Positions 52,862 through 61,855 of a stretch of 64,000 nt of DNA are shown here, piece by piece. The translations under genes and the position numbers were made by a program. This stretch comes from Bog-950 sp046329515. GTDB lineage: Bacteria > Bacteroidota > Bacteroidia > Chitinophagales > LD1. Where the stretch lies: assembly GCA_046329515.1 (NCBI GenBank), contig JAXLUM010000001.1:62001-126000 (forward strand), read 5' to 3'. Below the pieces are notes generated by a model, which was not told the origin of the DNA, searched no databases, and saw only the letters and a program-made list of their open reading frames with translations. How positions within the stretch are numbered: the first letter of the stretch is position 1; each line of letters begins with the position of its first letter.

Positions 52862-55800
52862 TAATTCAGTTCTACTTTAACCTGTAATTTTTCTTCGTTC
52901 ATTTCCACTTCATCAAACTCCTGCAAGCCGTCTACCAGTAAAATTTCTTTCGCCAGTATTTCGTTGCTTATGTATTCTTTAAAGCGGGTAAGCGCCTCTT
53001 CAAACGTTTTGTTTTTAACCACCGTAACCTTAATACGGTCCAACACCTGAAAGTCCTTATCCTTACGCAAGTTCTGAATTTTATTTACAAACTCGCGGGC
53101 GTTGCCTTCCTGGCGCAGGGTTTCGTCAATGGTAATATCCAGTGCTACGGTTAAGCCGCCATCGCTGGCTACTAACCACCCCGGTATATCCTCGGTTAAT
53201 ATCTCTACTTCATTTAACGCTAAAGGAAAAACATCGCCATCCAGGTTTAAGTTATAAGTGCCATTGGTTTCAATGGTGCGTATATCTTCCTGCACAAAAG
53301 CACTTACTGCATTTTGTATGGCCTTCATTTTAGGCCCTGCACGCTTACCTAACTCCTTAAAGTTCGGTTTTATTTTCTTCTTCACTATACCCGAAGCATC
53401 ATCAACATATTCAATAGTCTTAACGTTTACTTCGCTTAAAATATAGTCCTCTACCTTTTGCAGTTGGGTTTTCATTTTAGCGCTAAGCACCGGTACTAAT
53501 ACCTTTGAAAGTGGCTGACGCACTTTTATCTTCTCCTTCTTGCGTAAGGATAGAACCAACGAGCAGGTCTTCTGTGCCAGCGCCATTCTTTCTTCAAGGT
53601 CAATATCAATAACACTTTCTTCTGCCTTGGTTAAATAAGTAAGGTGTACGCTCTCCCATTTAAGCGGCGTGTTATTCTTAACTGCCTCAGTGCGGATGTT
53701 GTCCGTAAGGTTTTTGTATAACCACTCACTAAAGAAAGGCGATACAGGTGCCATTAACTGGCCTACGATATTCAGGCACTCATATAAGGTTTCGTAAGCG
53801 GCTTTTTTATCCTCGCTCATTTCACCTTTCCAAAAACGGCGGCGGTTCAGGCGCACATACCAGTTGCTAAGGTCCTCATCTACAAATTTTTCAATAGCGC
53901 GCGCTGCCTTGGTTGGCTCGTAATCTTCATAGAACGCACTTACTTCTTTTATAAGCGTATGCAGGCGCGATATTATCCAACGGTCCAGTTCAGGGCGCTT
54001 ATTTACCGGAACAATATTCTGTTCGTCCACCTTCCAGTTATCAATGTTGGCGTACAATGCAAAAAAGGCATAGGTGTTATACAGTGTCCCGAAATGCGAA
54101 CGGATAATTTCCTGCAGACCGGCCACGTCAAACTTCATGTTCTCCCATGGGTCGCTGTTGCGCATCATATACCAGCGGGTAGCATCGGCACTGTATTTCT
54201 CTATGGTTTCAAATGGGTCAAGCACATTACCTAAGCGCTTGCTCATTTTGTTGCCATTCTTATCAAGCAACAAGCCATTACTCACAACATTTTTGTAGGC
54301 AACAGAATCAAACAGGCCCACCGCAATTACGTGCAGGGTAAAGAACCAACCACGCGTTTGGTCCACCCCTTCAGCAATATAATCTGCGGGGAAAACAACC
54401 CCACCCCTGCCCTCCCCAAAGGGGAGGGAACCGTACGTGCCCTTGGGAACGATAGGTCTTTGCCATAATTCTTTGCTTATTTCCTTTATTACCTCATCAA
54501 CTTTGGCAATAACCTGTTCATTTGTAAAGCGAAGAATTTTATAACCGTTGTATTCTAATATTTCGGTCCTTAATTGATCTGCCTCTTTAGTTTCCGGCGT
54601 TGTATGATATCCTCCATCTACTTCTATCACCAGCTTTTTTGCCAGGCAAACGAAATCCACAATAAAATCGCCAATTATGTGCTGCCTTCTAAACTGACAG
54701 CCGTTAACCTGCTCCCCTCTTAACTGTTGCCATAATATTTCCTCGGCCTCAGTAAATCCCTTGATCTGTTCCTTTTTGAAGTTTTTCAGAACATCATAAT
54801 TCATGGGGTTTGCTGTAATCCACTTAGGCTTCTCTAAGCCTCCCCCTTCGGGGGAGGTTTGGTGGGGGTTATAGTGCCATTGAGCATACGGCATAGCGCC
54901 ACTATCGAACCAAACATCAATAAGGTCAGCCACTCGGCGCATAGGTTTGCCGCTTGGGCTCACCAATATTATTTCATCAACATATGGTTTATGTAAGTCG
55001 GGCACATCAGTGGATTGCTGCGCAATGCCGGCTTTATTTGCCTTTTCTATTTCTGCTTTTAATTGTTCAGCCGAACCAATACATGTCTCCTCACTTCCAT
55101 CCTCCGTTTTCCAAATAGGCAGTGGTGTGCCCCAGTAACGGCTGCGGCTTAAGTTCCAATCCACCAGGTTTTCCAGCCATTGGCCAAAGCGTCCTTCGCC
55201 GGTGTGTGCAGGTTTCCAGTTAATGGTTTTATTGGCAGCTATCAATTTATCCTTAAATGCGGTGGTGCGTATAAACCAACTATCTAAAGGGTAGTATATA
55301 ACAGGCTTATCGGTACGCCAGCAGTGCGGGTAGCTGTGCACGTATTTTTCTGTATGGAAAAGCTTGTTCTCCAACTTAAGCTTCAGAACGATCAGGTCGT
55401 CCACGCTCATATAGCTCTTTAAATCGGGTATAATGTTGTTTACCCGCAGTATCTCTTTTTGCAGGTGGAATTCTTGCGCTTTCTCTTCATCATTGTAATA
55501 ACCCTCCTTCACAAAACGGCCATCTAAAGGAAACTTAGGGTCGTTTACATCATCAGTAAACTTGCCCTGCTTGTCTACAAGGGTAAGTGAGCCTATTCCA
55601 TTCTGCTTTGCAACACGGAAGTCATCACTACCGAATGAAGGAGCTATATGCACTATACCTGTTCCATCACTGGTGGTAACAAAATCACCAATCAACACGC
55701 GGAAGGCATCGCCGTCTTTAGGTTGCGCGTAAGGCAGCAGTTGTTCGTAGTTTATTCCCTCTAATTGTGCGCCTTTAAAGCTGCCAAGTATTGAAAACGG

Positions 55801-56733
55801 TATGGCTTTATCACCGGCTTTGTAATCTTCCAGCTTTAGCTCTGCATTTTGTTCTGCAAAGTATTTACCGGCAAGGTCTTTCGCCAATACAACGTTTATG
55901 GCTAAGTGTGTATAGGGGTTAAAGGTTTTAACCAATACATACTCTATATCCTTACCTACAGCCAGTGCGGTATTGGATGGAAGCGTCCACGGCGTGGTAG
56001 TCCATGCCAAAAAATGCACCTCGCTGCCTGCTTTTTCAAACAGGAATTTGCTTTTCGCATCTTCCTTTAACTTAAACATAGCAACAGCAGTAGCGTCTTT
56101 TACATCGCGGTAGCAACCGGGTTGGTTTAATTCGTGCGAGCTTAGGCCCGTGCCTGCAGCAGGGCTGTAAGGTTGTATGGTATAGCCTTCGTAAAGCAGG
56201 CCTTTATCATAAAACTTCTTTAACAGGGCCCACAGGCTTTCAATGTAGTTGTTCTCGTACGTTATGTACGGATGTTCCAGGTCAACCCAGTAACCCATTT
56301 TTTGGGTAAGGTCGTTCCATATATCCGTAAACTTCATTACGTCCTCGCGGCACAGACGGTTGTACTCGGCAACGGTAATCTTGGTGCCTATATCAGCCTT
56401 GGTTATGCCTAATTGCTTCTCCACACCTAACTCTACAGGCAGGCCGTGGGTATCCCAACCGGCTTTGCGTTCTACCCGGTAACCTTGTAAGGTTTTATAA
56501 CGGCAGAACAAATCCTTAATGGTCCGGCTCATTACGTGGTGTATGCCCGGTTTGCCATTGGCTGAAGGAGGGCCTTCATAAAAAACAAAGCGTTTATCGT
56601 TTGGCCTGCTTTCAATACTTTTTTCAAAAATCTTACCCTCTTGCCACCATTTAAGGATTTCCTTTTCCATGGATGGCAGGTTAAGTTGTTCAAATTCAGG
56701 ATAAGCAGAGCTTTCGGTGTTTTTCCGTTTCAT
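52861..56733 (-). CDS. ileS: Isoleucine--tRNA ligase carrying an in-frame DUF559 nuclease-domain insertion
   Basis: 1290 aa, longer than the usual 1100-1150 for this type. The class I HIGH-equivalent is GKPGIHH near residue 60, the CP1 editing domain follows, then DLIDVWFDSGAMPYAQWHY (ending at residue 621), the KMSKR motif (NGNKMSKRLGN), the anticodon-binding domain (RRRFWKGEM) and a C-terminal domain rich in beta strands. Between residues 621 and 780 lies a foreign segment of exactly 158 codons with a DUF559 domain, after which FPADYIAEGVDQTRGWFFTLH resumes. All synthetase motifs and the frame are preserved, so it must be translated as one chain. Whether the insertion is tolerated in the mature enzyme or processed is unknown. 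It charges tRNA-Ile with isoleucine. Confidence 0.95.
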   Translation of the reverse strand: MKRKNTESSAYPEFEQLNLPSMEKEILKWWQEGKIFEKSIESRPNDKRFVFYEGPPSANGKPGIHHVMSRTIKDLFCRYKTLQGYRVERKAGWDTHGLPVELGVEKQLGITKADIGTKITVAEYNRLCREDVMKFTDIWNDLTQKMGYWVDLEHPYITYENNYIESLWALLKKFYDKGLLYEGYTIQPYSPAAGTGLSSHELNQPGCYRDVKDATAVAMFKLKEDAKSKFLFEKAGSEVHFLAWTTTPWTLPSNTALAVGKDIEYVLVKTFNPYTHLAINVVLAKDLAGKYFAEQNAELKLEDYKAGDKAIPFSILGSFKGAQLEGINYEQLLPYAQPKDGDAFRVLIGDFVTTSDGTGIVHIAPSFGSDDFRVAKQNGIGSLTLVDKQGKFTDDVNDPKFPLDGRFVKEGYYNDEEKAQEFHLQKEILRVNNIIPDLKSYMSVDDLIVLKLKLENKLFHTEKYVHSYPHCWRTDKPVIYYPLDSWFIRTTAFKDKLIAANKTINWKPAHTGEGRFGQWLENLVDWNLSRSRYWGTPLPIWKTEDGSEETCIGSAEQLKAEIEKANKAGIAQQSTDVPDLHKPYVDEIILVSPSGKPMRRVADLIDVWFDSGAMPYAQWHYNPHQTSPEGGGLEKPKWITANPMNYDVLKNFKKEQIKGFTEAEEILWQQLRGEQVNGCQFRRQHIIGDFIVDFVCLAKKLVIEVDGGYHTTPETKEADQLRTEILEYNGYKILRFTNEQVIAKVDEVIKEISKELWQRPIVPKGTYGSLPFGEGRGGVVFPADYIAEGVDQTRGWFFTLHVIAVGLFDSVAYKNVVSNGLLLDKNGNKMSKRLGNVLDPFETIEKYSADATRWYMMRNSDPWENMKFDVAGLQEIIRSHFGTLYNTYAFFALYANIDNWKVDEQNIVPVNKRPELDRWIISRLHTLIKEVSAFYEDYEPTKAARAIEKFVDEDLSNWYVRLNRRRFWKGEMSEDKKAAYETLYECLNIVGQLMAPVSPFFSEWLYKNLTDNIRTEAVKNNTPLKWESVHLTYLTKAEESVIDIDLEERMALAQKTCSLVLSLRKKEKIKVRQPLSKVLVPVLSAKMKTQLQKVEDYILSEVNVKTIEYVDDASGIVKKKIKPNFKELGKRAGPKMKAIQNAVSAFVQEDIRTIETNGTYNLNLDGDVFPLALNEVEILTEDIPGWLVASDGGLTVALDITIDETLRQEGNAREFVNKIQNLRKDKDFQVLDRIKVTVVKNKTFEEALTRFKEYISNEILAKEILLVDGLQEFDEVEMNEEKLQVKVELN
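54397..54428 (-). repeat. Inverted terminal REP-like repeat, 3' end of the ileS element
   Basis: AACCCCACCCCTG is followed by CCCTCCCC-AAA-GGGGAGGG (hairpin). It is the reverse complement, with few changes, of the repeat at 54839-54870. Confidence 0.85.
54839..54870 (-). repeat. Inverted terminal REP-like repeat, 5' end of the ileS element
   Basis: CCTCCCCCTTCGGGGGAGG is followed by TTTGGTGGGGGTT on the plus strand; it differs only slightly from the solo repeat at 40111-40140. Confidence 0.88.
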
Positions 56734-56743
56734 AATAAGCGGG

Positions 56744-56751
56744 CGAAGATA
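56744..56751 (-). promoter_or_regulatory. Candidate -7 element of ileS
   Basis: On the minus strand TATCTTCG lies 10 bp before the ATG, similar to the elements before trmB and asnS. It would imply a nearly leaderless mRNA. Confidence 0.3.
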
Positions 56752-56848
56752 ACTAATGAGGGGCTATTGCGGAACACTGTTTTAACCGGCTTTTTCGCAA
56801 TAAGGCCCTGCCATTCACGTTAATGCTGGGTTTTAATACTTTAGCCCT

Positions 56849-59158
56849 ATGCAATATCGTGTTTTGTGCTTTTTATTAATGGTTTCGGTTTTTAGCGCCA
56901 ATGCCCAAAACAGGGCTCTTGGCACCTGGCATATGTATTTGCCTTACAACAGTTCAGTAACCGCCTGCGATGCGGGAGATAAGGTTTACAGTGCAGCGGC
57001 TAAGTCAGTTTTTTCTTACGATAAACAAAGCGGCACCATACAGATTTACGATAAAGCCAGCGGCCTGAGCGATGTTGGCATTAGCACTATTGCCTATGAT
57101 GCTACCGGCAAGGTGTTGGCCATAGCTTACGTTAACAGCAACCTGGACCTGCTTTATAACGGAACCGATGTTTACAATTTGAGTGATATAAAAACCGAGT
57201 CTACTAACGGCGCTATTAATATTAACGGACTGTACTTTGCCGATGGCTTCCTTTATGTTTCTACAGATATGGGTATTACTATGGTAAACCTCAGTAAAAA
57301 GGAAATAAGTAATACCTACATAATTGGTACAGGTGGGGCACAAACAAAAGTTTATGCAGTGGCTGTAGATGCAGTTAAGATTTACGCCGCTACCGAGGAG
57401 GGACTGAAGTATGCTTTCCGTAGCTCAGGCAACCTGCAGGATTTTAATTCATGGACATTAGTAGGACCTGCATCAGGGTTACCCGCAAAAAAAATGAAGT
57501 ATGTAGAAACCCTGAATAACCGGGTATATACTGTTGTTGATGGCGGAGGTACTGATACCATTTATGGATTTGACGGCACTAACTGGCTTAATTACTATTA
57601 CGATAGCTTAACTGCGCTTACCAGTTTCCGCACCTTTAACTCAGTATTATATTTTACCGCCTTTACTGAAACCGGCGGGCTAAACGGTAAAATTGAAAGC
57701 AACGGCAATATAAGTTCAGCGCCTACCCAAGGCCACAACAAACCAACAGCATGGTTTGAGGTTGATAACATGCGATGGGAAGCCGACCTTTACAACGGCT
57801 TGTTTCGCGATAATTTGCATGGGTATGTAGAGCGTATTGCCCCGGAAGGCCCCTTTTCTCCCGACGTATACGATATTGAAATAAGTAATGGGGTAGTATA
57901 TGTATGTGCGGGTTCAACTGACGATAGTTGGGGGCCTACTTTTAACCCCTATGGTTTTTTTATTTACAAGGACAATAAGTGGACGTACAAGAACATCTAT
58001 AACGATAATAATTTAAGTGAAGTTTACGGCGTTTTGGGTTCGGCCCCGGTGCCGGCTAAGGGTTTAACTTATTTCGGTTCATTCCTTTCGGGCCTGGTGC
58101 GTTATAACGATAATGATGGCTCAACCTATGTATACAACAAGGATAACAGCGTACTGGAAGGCGCACAGCACGACCCCCAACGCACCAAAATAAGTGCAGT
58201 GGTAACTGATGCTGAGTCGAACGTTTGGGTTTGTAATAGTGATGCGCTAAAACCGCTTAAAGTAATTAAGGCTTCAGACGAAAGCATAAGGGCCTTTACC
58301 ATACCTTATAACATTGAGGTAATGAAAAAGCTGGTGTTTGATGATTATGGCCAGCTTTGGGCGCCAACCCGCCCCACAGGTCTTTTGGTTTTTAGCGATA
58401 ACGGCACCATTGATGATGTAAGTGACGATAAATCGCGTTGGCTGCACAGCGGTGCGGGGAATGGTGGTTTGCCGGCTGATGATGTGTTTTGTGTAGCGAA
58501 AGATTTAGACGGAAATATTTGGGCAGGTACCTACCAGGGCATAGCGGTATTCTATTGCGCAGGCAGTGTACTTTCGCAAAGCGGTTGCGATGCTGACCAG
58601 ATTAAGGTGGTAAACCCCGATGGTTACGTTGGCTATTTATTTGGTACCGAAACGGTGCGTGCTATTGCTGTTGATGCCGCCAACCGCAAATGGATAGGCA
58701 CCAGCAACGGCTTATGGTTAATTTCTGCTGATGGTAAGGACCAACTGCTGAAGTTTAATACAGAAAACAGCCCAATGCCTACTAACCAGGTAACCGATAT
58801 TGAAATTGATGAAAAAACGGGCGAAGTATTTATTGGCACTACCGGCGGTTTACTCAGCTACCAGGGTGATGCCGTTGCCGCCTGTGAAGATTGCGAAAGT
58901 GCATTAGTATATCCTAATCCGGTTAAGGCTGATTATACAGGCCCTATTGCTATTAAAGGCTTAACTGATCAGGCCTACGTTAAAATTACCGATGTAAGCG
59001 GAACGCTTATTTACCAGGGCAAAGCTAACGGCAGCCAAATGATTTGGGACGGTAAAAATTACAAAGGCGAACGGGCACACAGCGGTGTTTACCTGGTATT
59101 CAGCTCTACCGATTTGGGAAAGGAAAAGCGCGTAGCTAAAATTTTATTGACGAATTAA
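56849..59158 (+). CDS. porZ: PorZ-like T9SS component (two beta-propellers, sorting-domain-like C-terminus)
   Basis: 769 aa with a signal peptide (VLCFLLMVSVFSANAQ). The start of the mature part, GTWHMYLPYNSSVTACDAGDKVYSAAAKSVFSYDKQ, followed by SGLSDVGISTIAYDATGKVLAIAYVNSNLDLLY, is characteristic of PorZ, the T9SS outer-membrane accessory protein that delivers anionic LPS to the sortase PorU. Two propeller regions follow (residues about 30-330 and 340-670; blades with DDVFCVAKDLDGNIWAGTYQGI and AIAVDAANRKWIGTSNGLW). The last 80 residues (ALVYPNPVKADYTGP ... KRVAKILLTN) are a C-terminal T9SS-type domain, as in PorZ of relatives. It would serve the many T9SS cargo proteins encoded here. Convergent with the next gene, 4-bp overlap. 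Confidence 0.85.
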   Translation: MQYRVLCFLLMVSVFSANAQNRALGTWHMYLPYNSSVTACDAGDKVYSAAAKSVFSYDKQSGTIQIYDKASGLSDVGISTIAYDATGKVLAIAYVNSNLDLLYNGTDVYNLSDIKTESTNGAININGLYFADGFLYVSTDMGITMVNLSKKEISNTYIIGTGGAQTKVYAVAVDAVKIYAATEEGLKYAFRSSGNLQDFNSWTLVGPASGLPAKKMKYVETLNNRVYTVVDGGGTDTIYGFDGTNWLNYYYDSLTALTSFRTFNSVLYFTAFTETGGLNGKIESNGNISSAPTQGHNKPTAWFEVDNMRWEADLYNGLFRDNLHGYVERIAPEGPFSPDVYDIEISNGVVYVCAGSTDDSWGPTFNPYGFFIYKDNKWTYKNIYNDNNLSEVYGVLGSAPVPAKGLTYFGSFLSGLVRYNDNDGSTYVYNKDNSVLEGAQHDPQRTKISAVVTDAESNVWVCNSDALKPLKVIKASDESIRAFTIPYNIEVMKKLVFDDYGQLWAPTRPTGLLVFSDNGTIDDVSDDKSRWLHSGAGNGGLPADDVFCVAKDLDGNIWAGTYQGIAVFYCAGSVLSQSGCDADQIKVVNPDGYVGYLFGTETVRAIAVDAANRKWIGTSNGLWLISADGKDQLLKFNTENSPMPTNQVTDIEIDEKTGEVFIGTTGGLLSYQGDAVAACEDCESALVYPNPVKADYTGPIAIKGLTDQAYVKITDVSGTLIYQGKANGSQMIWDGKNYKGERAHSGVYLVFSSTDLGKEKRVAKILLTN

Positions 59159-60798
59159 AATTCTACGGTCTTCCACTGCTTACCGCATTGGTAAATGTAA
59201 ACAGCGCCCGGTATTTTGTTTTTAAAGTGATAAGTAGCCGTACCCCATTCATCAATCGTTACATCTACGTTTTGTGTTTTATAGCTGCCGGCACCAATAC
59301 CGTTTATCCACCACCACTCTCCGTATTGGGCAAACTTAATTTGCAAATCGGTTTCGCTTATTTTTTCAACCGTAAATGAATCAGCAACCGAGTTCATATT
59401 GTACTGCAAAAGCAAATCGCTTTTTTGCTCCAGCTGCGTTCCGTTTTGCAAGTCTATAGTTTCTGCAAAGGAGTTATCTGGCGGAAAGCTGCGGAACATA
59501 TAAGTGCCTTCGAAATTATCGGGCAGGTTTAGGATGTATACATGTGATGCATTCTCCCATTTAAACGATTTCAGCAGCGATTGTGCCACCTCCCTGTTAT
59601 TATGCCAGGCCTGAATGTTTTTTAGCAGGCAGTAAACGTTTGCCAATAAAAAAATAGCCAATAAGGGGTAAGCAGCTTTTCTAAATAGTGTAAAGCAAAC
59701 AACACAAAGCGCGGCATAGAAAAAGAACGATGGCAGGTAGTTAAAGCGGTCGCCCTCTACACGAATGATGGAGGTAAAATAAAGGTTTACTACCGGCGCT
59801 AAAGCCATAACAAAACCTATAAAAAGTATAAGCGCAATGCGCGTGGAATTAGATAAGCGGCGATAACGCCACAGAATAACTGCAACAGTGATTAACACTA
59901 CGCTTAAGAAGAAGAACAGCCATGTATTGGTTTCAAAAAAGGTGTAAAACTTCATCCTGAAACTATGTGTATAGAATTGCGATAACCCAAGCAGTTTAAG
60001 TATGTGCTTACTGAAGTTACCGACTAACAAGGCCGGACTTAAATTGAAGTGAACGGCGGCCCCATAATGCCCTGCGGCGCTGCCTTTTAAAAGTTTAGAT
60101 AACAGAAAATAAGCAGCCACCGTTGCTAAAGCGGGTGCTGCAAACTGCATACTTAGCCTTATGCGCTTTAAGTTGCCAATAATTTGATTTGGCGCTAAAA
60201 GAATAAAGCCCATCAGAAATAGCGGAAAACAAAAGCTTATCTCAAGGGTAAAAACGGAAACAACAAAAAAGATATAGTAGAGTAATAAATGCTGAAGTGC
60301 GTTTGTTTGCAGGTAGTTTAAAAAGCTGCGAAAGGCTAACAGAAGTAAAGCAGTGGCCAATAAGTAATGAGAACAAGCGTACCATACTAAGGGCTCTGTT
60401 TGGTAAGGAGAAAGTAAGAAGAGCAAGCAGCTTATAAAAGAAATACCGGTGGCATAAGGTATTAACGCACCTTTTAAAACTCTGCATAGAATAGCATAGC
60501 CTAAACTTGCGGCGCATGCGTGCAAGGCGGTAAAAACGGCATACCAACCATAGCCATGCCACCCAAAGGTTTTATACAGTAAAAAGCCGAGCGCATGGTA
60601 CACATAATGAAGCGAGTGGTCGCCGAAAGCAAAGCTGATGCCTGACCAACCGTATTTATTGTACGATTCAAACCATCCAAGTGTATCCGTAACAAAACCT
60701 GCGCCTGCAGTTGGGTAATAAACCAATAGCGCCAACCCCCAAAAGAAAAGAAAGGGAATAAACGGCTTGTTAAAAAGTGATGGGTTGTTAGCCTGCAA
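59155..60798 (-). CDS. Multi-span membrane protein, GT-C glycosyltransferase-like
   Basis: 547 aa with about ten transmembrane helices in the first 420 residues and a soluble C-terminal domain of about 120 residues. The first loop has GFVTDTLGWFESYNKYGWSG, with an Asp where GT-C enzymes carry the catalytic acid, and a later segment reads RVEGDRFNYLPSFFFYAAL, similar to the (E/D)RxxYLPS motif of TMTC/PMT-like proteins. The family call is by topology and these motifs; donor and acceptor are unknown. The gene is single between porZ and recO. Confidence 0.65.
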   Translation of the reverse strand: MQANNPSLFNKPFIPFLFFWGLALLVYYPTAGAGFVTDTLGWFESYNKYGWSGISFAFGDHSLHYVYHALGFLLYKTFGWHGYGWYAVFTALHACAASLGYAILCRVLKGALIPYATGISFISCLLFLLSPYQTEPLVWYACSHYLLATALLLLAFRSFLNYLQTNALQHLLLYYIFFVVSVFTLEISFCFPLFLMGFILLAPNQIIGNLKRIRLSMQFAAPALATVAAYFLLSKLLKGSAAGHYGAAVHFNLSPALLVGNFSKHILKLLGLSQFYTHSFRMKFYTFFETNTWLFFFLSVVLITVAVILWRYRRLSNSTRIALILFIGFVMALAPVVNLYFTSIIRVEGDRFNYLPSFFFYAALCVVCFTLFRKAAYPLLAIFLLANVYCLLKNIQAWHNNREVAQSLLKSFKWENASHVYILNLPDNFEGTYMFRSFPPDNSFAETIDLQNGTQLEQKSDLLLQYNMNSVADSFTVEKISETDLQIKFAQYGEWWWINGIGAGSYKTQNVDVTIDEWGTATYHFKNKIPGAVYIYQCGKQWKTVEF

Positions 60799-60886
60799 TG
60801 CTTAATTGTTCCCTACAAAGCAAAAAGAAAAACCGAAAGGTTGGAATTCGCTAATATTGACTGTATAAGCGGCCTGCCGAAATTCC

Positions 60887-61603
60887 ATGTATCATAAAAC
60901 CAAAGGCATAGTATTACATACCATAAAGTATTCCGAAACCAGCGTTATAGCTAAAATTTACACAGAGGGTTTCGGTTTGCTTTCCTTTATTGTAAAAGGG
61001 GTGCGCAGCACTAAATCAAAAAACAAAGCCAGCCTGTTGCAACCACTTACCATTCTTGATATGGAAATAAGCCATAGAGAGAACAAAGGCCTGCAGTTTA
61101 TAAAGGAGTTTCGCCGCTTCTATAATTACTCCTCTTTGCCTTTCGATACATTAAAATCGGCCATCGCCTTGTTTCTGTTAGAGGTTATAAGTAAGGCCAT
61201 ACGCGAACATGAAACCAACGAGGAAATGTTTGTGTTTATTGAAGACTCCTTAATAGCATTAGATAAAGAGCTTAAACTAAATCCTGATTTCCATTTAGTG
61301 TTTTTGGTAAACTTTGCCCGGCATCTTGGGTTTATGCCGCACGATAACTTTAATGAAGACCGATGCTATTTTGAAATGCGTGAAAGTGTGTTTGTAAACG
61401 TTAGTGGCCCCACTACATTAAATAAAAGCGAAAGCAGAATAGTAAACGAATTGTTGACCGCTAATTTGTTTACTCCGTTAAAAACTAAGTTAACCCGCGC
61501 AGAACGAAAACAGATGTTGGCCCACCTCATTAAATACTATCAATGGCATATCGAAAATTTCTCACTAAAGTCTCCCGAGGTGTTAGAGGAAATTCTGGAT
61601 TGA
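60887..61603 (+). CDS. recO: DNA repair protein RecO
   Basis: 238 aa. The N-terminal OB-fold is typical (MYHKTKGIVLHTIKYSETSVIAKIYTEGFGLLSFIVKGVRSTKSKNKASLLQPLTILDMEI), followed by the helical C-terminal domain. No zinc-binding Cys cluster is seen. RecO with RecR loads RecA on SSB-coated single-stranded DNA; recR ends the window and recA lies 25 kb away. Single gene, tail-to-tail with the small gene at 61604. Confidence 0.95.
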   Translation: MYHKTKGIVLHTIKYSETSVIAKIYTEGFGLLSFIVKGVRSTKSKNKASLLQPLTILDMEISHRENKGLQFIKEFRRFYNYSSLPFDTLKSAIALFLLEVISKAIREHETNEEMFVFIEDSLIALDKELKLNPDFHLVFLVNFARHLGFMPHDNFNEDRCYFEMRESVFVNVSGPTTLNKSESRIVNELLTANLFTPLKTKLTRAERKQMLAHLIKYYQWHIENFSLKSPEVLEEILD

Positions 61604-61855
61604 TTACTTAACGCCCACTTTAATCCATATGCCTGTTGCACGGGTAAGTTTATCTTCCATTATGCAAAATACATTGCCTTTAGGAATGCTATAGCGCGGA
61701 ACAAGGTTTGGAATGGATGGGGTGGAACTTGTAAAACTGCTTACGGGTTGGGCTTTAATATTGCTTAGTAAATACCGATGATACAACGTGTTGTTACGTG
61801 CGGGAAACACCTGCAGAATAATAGTGCATAGCAGTATGGTTAAAAGCCCTTTCAT
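61604..61855 (-). CDS. Small exported protein of unknown function (83 aa)
   Basis: A signal peptide-like start (MKGLLTILLCTIILQVFPARN) precedes about 60 residues with PRYSIPKGNVFCIMEDKLTRATGIWIKVGVK, which reads like one SH3-like beta motif. Its start overlaps the end of the GT2 gene by 4 bp on the same strand, so it is co-transcribed with it and probably real. I do not recognise a named family. Confidence 0.6.
   Translation of the reverse strand: MKGLLTILLCTIILQVFPARNNTLYHRYLLSNIKAQPVSSFTSSTPSIPNLVPRYSIPKGNVFCIMEDKLTRATGIWIKVGVK

Larger units (their letters stand above)
54397..54870 (-). mobile_element. REP-bounded DUF559 element inserted in frame in ileS
   Basis: 474 bp, bounded by inverted ends: AACCCCACCCCTG... 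with hairpin CCCTCCCC/GGGGAGGG at 54397-54428 and CCTCCCCC/GGGGGAGG...GGTGGGGGTT at 54839-54870, so the element reads AACCCC...GGGGTT. The inside (residues 644-757 of the ileS product) is a DUF559 domain: F(T)EAEEILWQQLRG, FRRQHIIGDFIVDF (D693), LVIEVDGGYH (E704, D706, H710) and YKILRFTNEQV. These are the acidic/His residues expected in Vsr-like PD-(D/E)XK nucleases. No target duplication is evident. About ten synthetase residues expected between WHY and FPAD appear to be missing, which suggests replacement rather than clean insertion. Confidence 0.85.

Noticed and set aside
54397..54870. Intein or intron interpretation of the ileS insertion
   Set aside because: The junction residues are Y621/N622 and V779/V780, with no Cys/Ser at the splice start and no His-Asn/Cys end; the segment is open and in frame without group I/II intron features. 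The REP-like inverted ends explain the borders better.
52861..56733. A dksA/traR-type gene between ileS and lspA, as seen in some Bacteroidota
   Set aside because: The ileS stop and lspA start overlap (TAATG), so there is no room for another gene.
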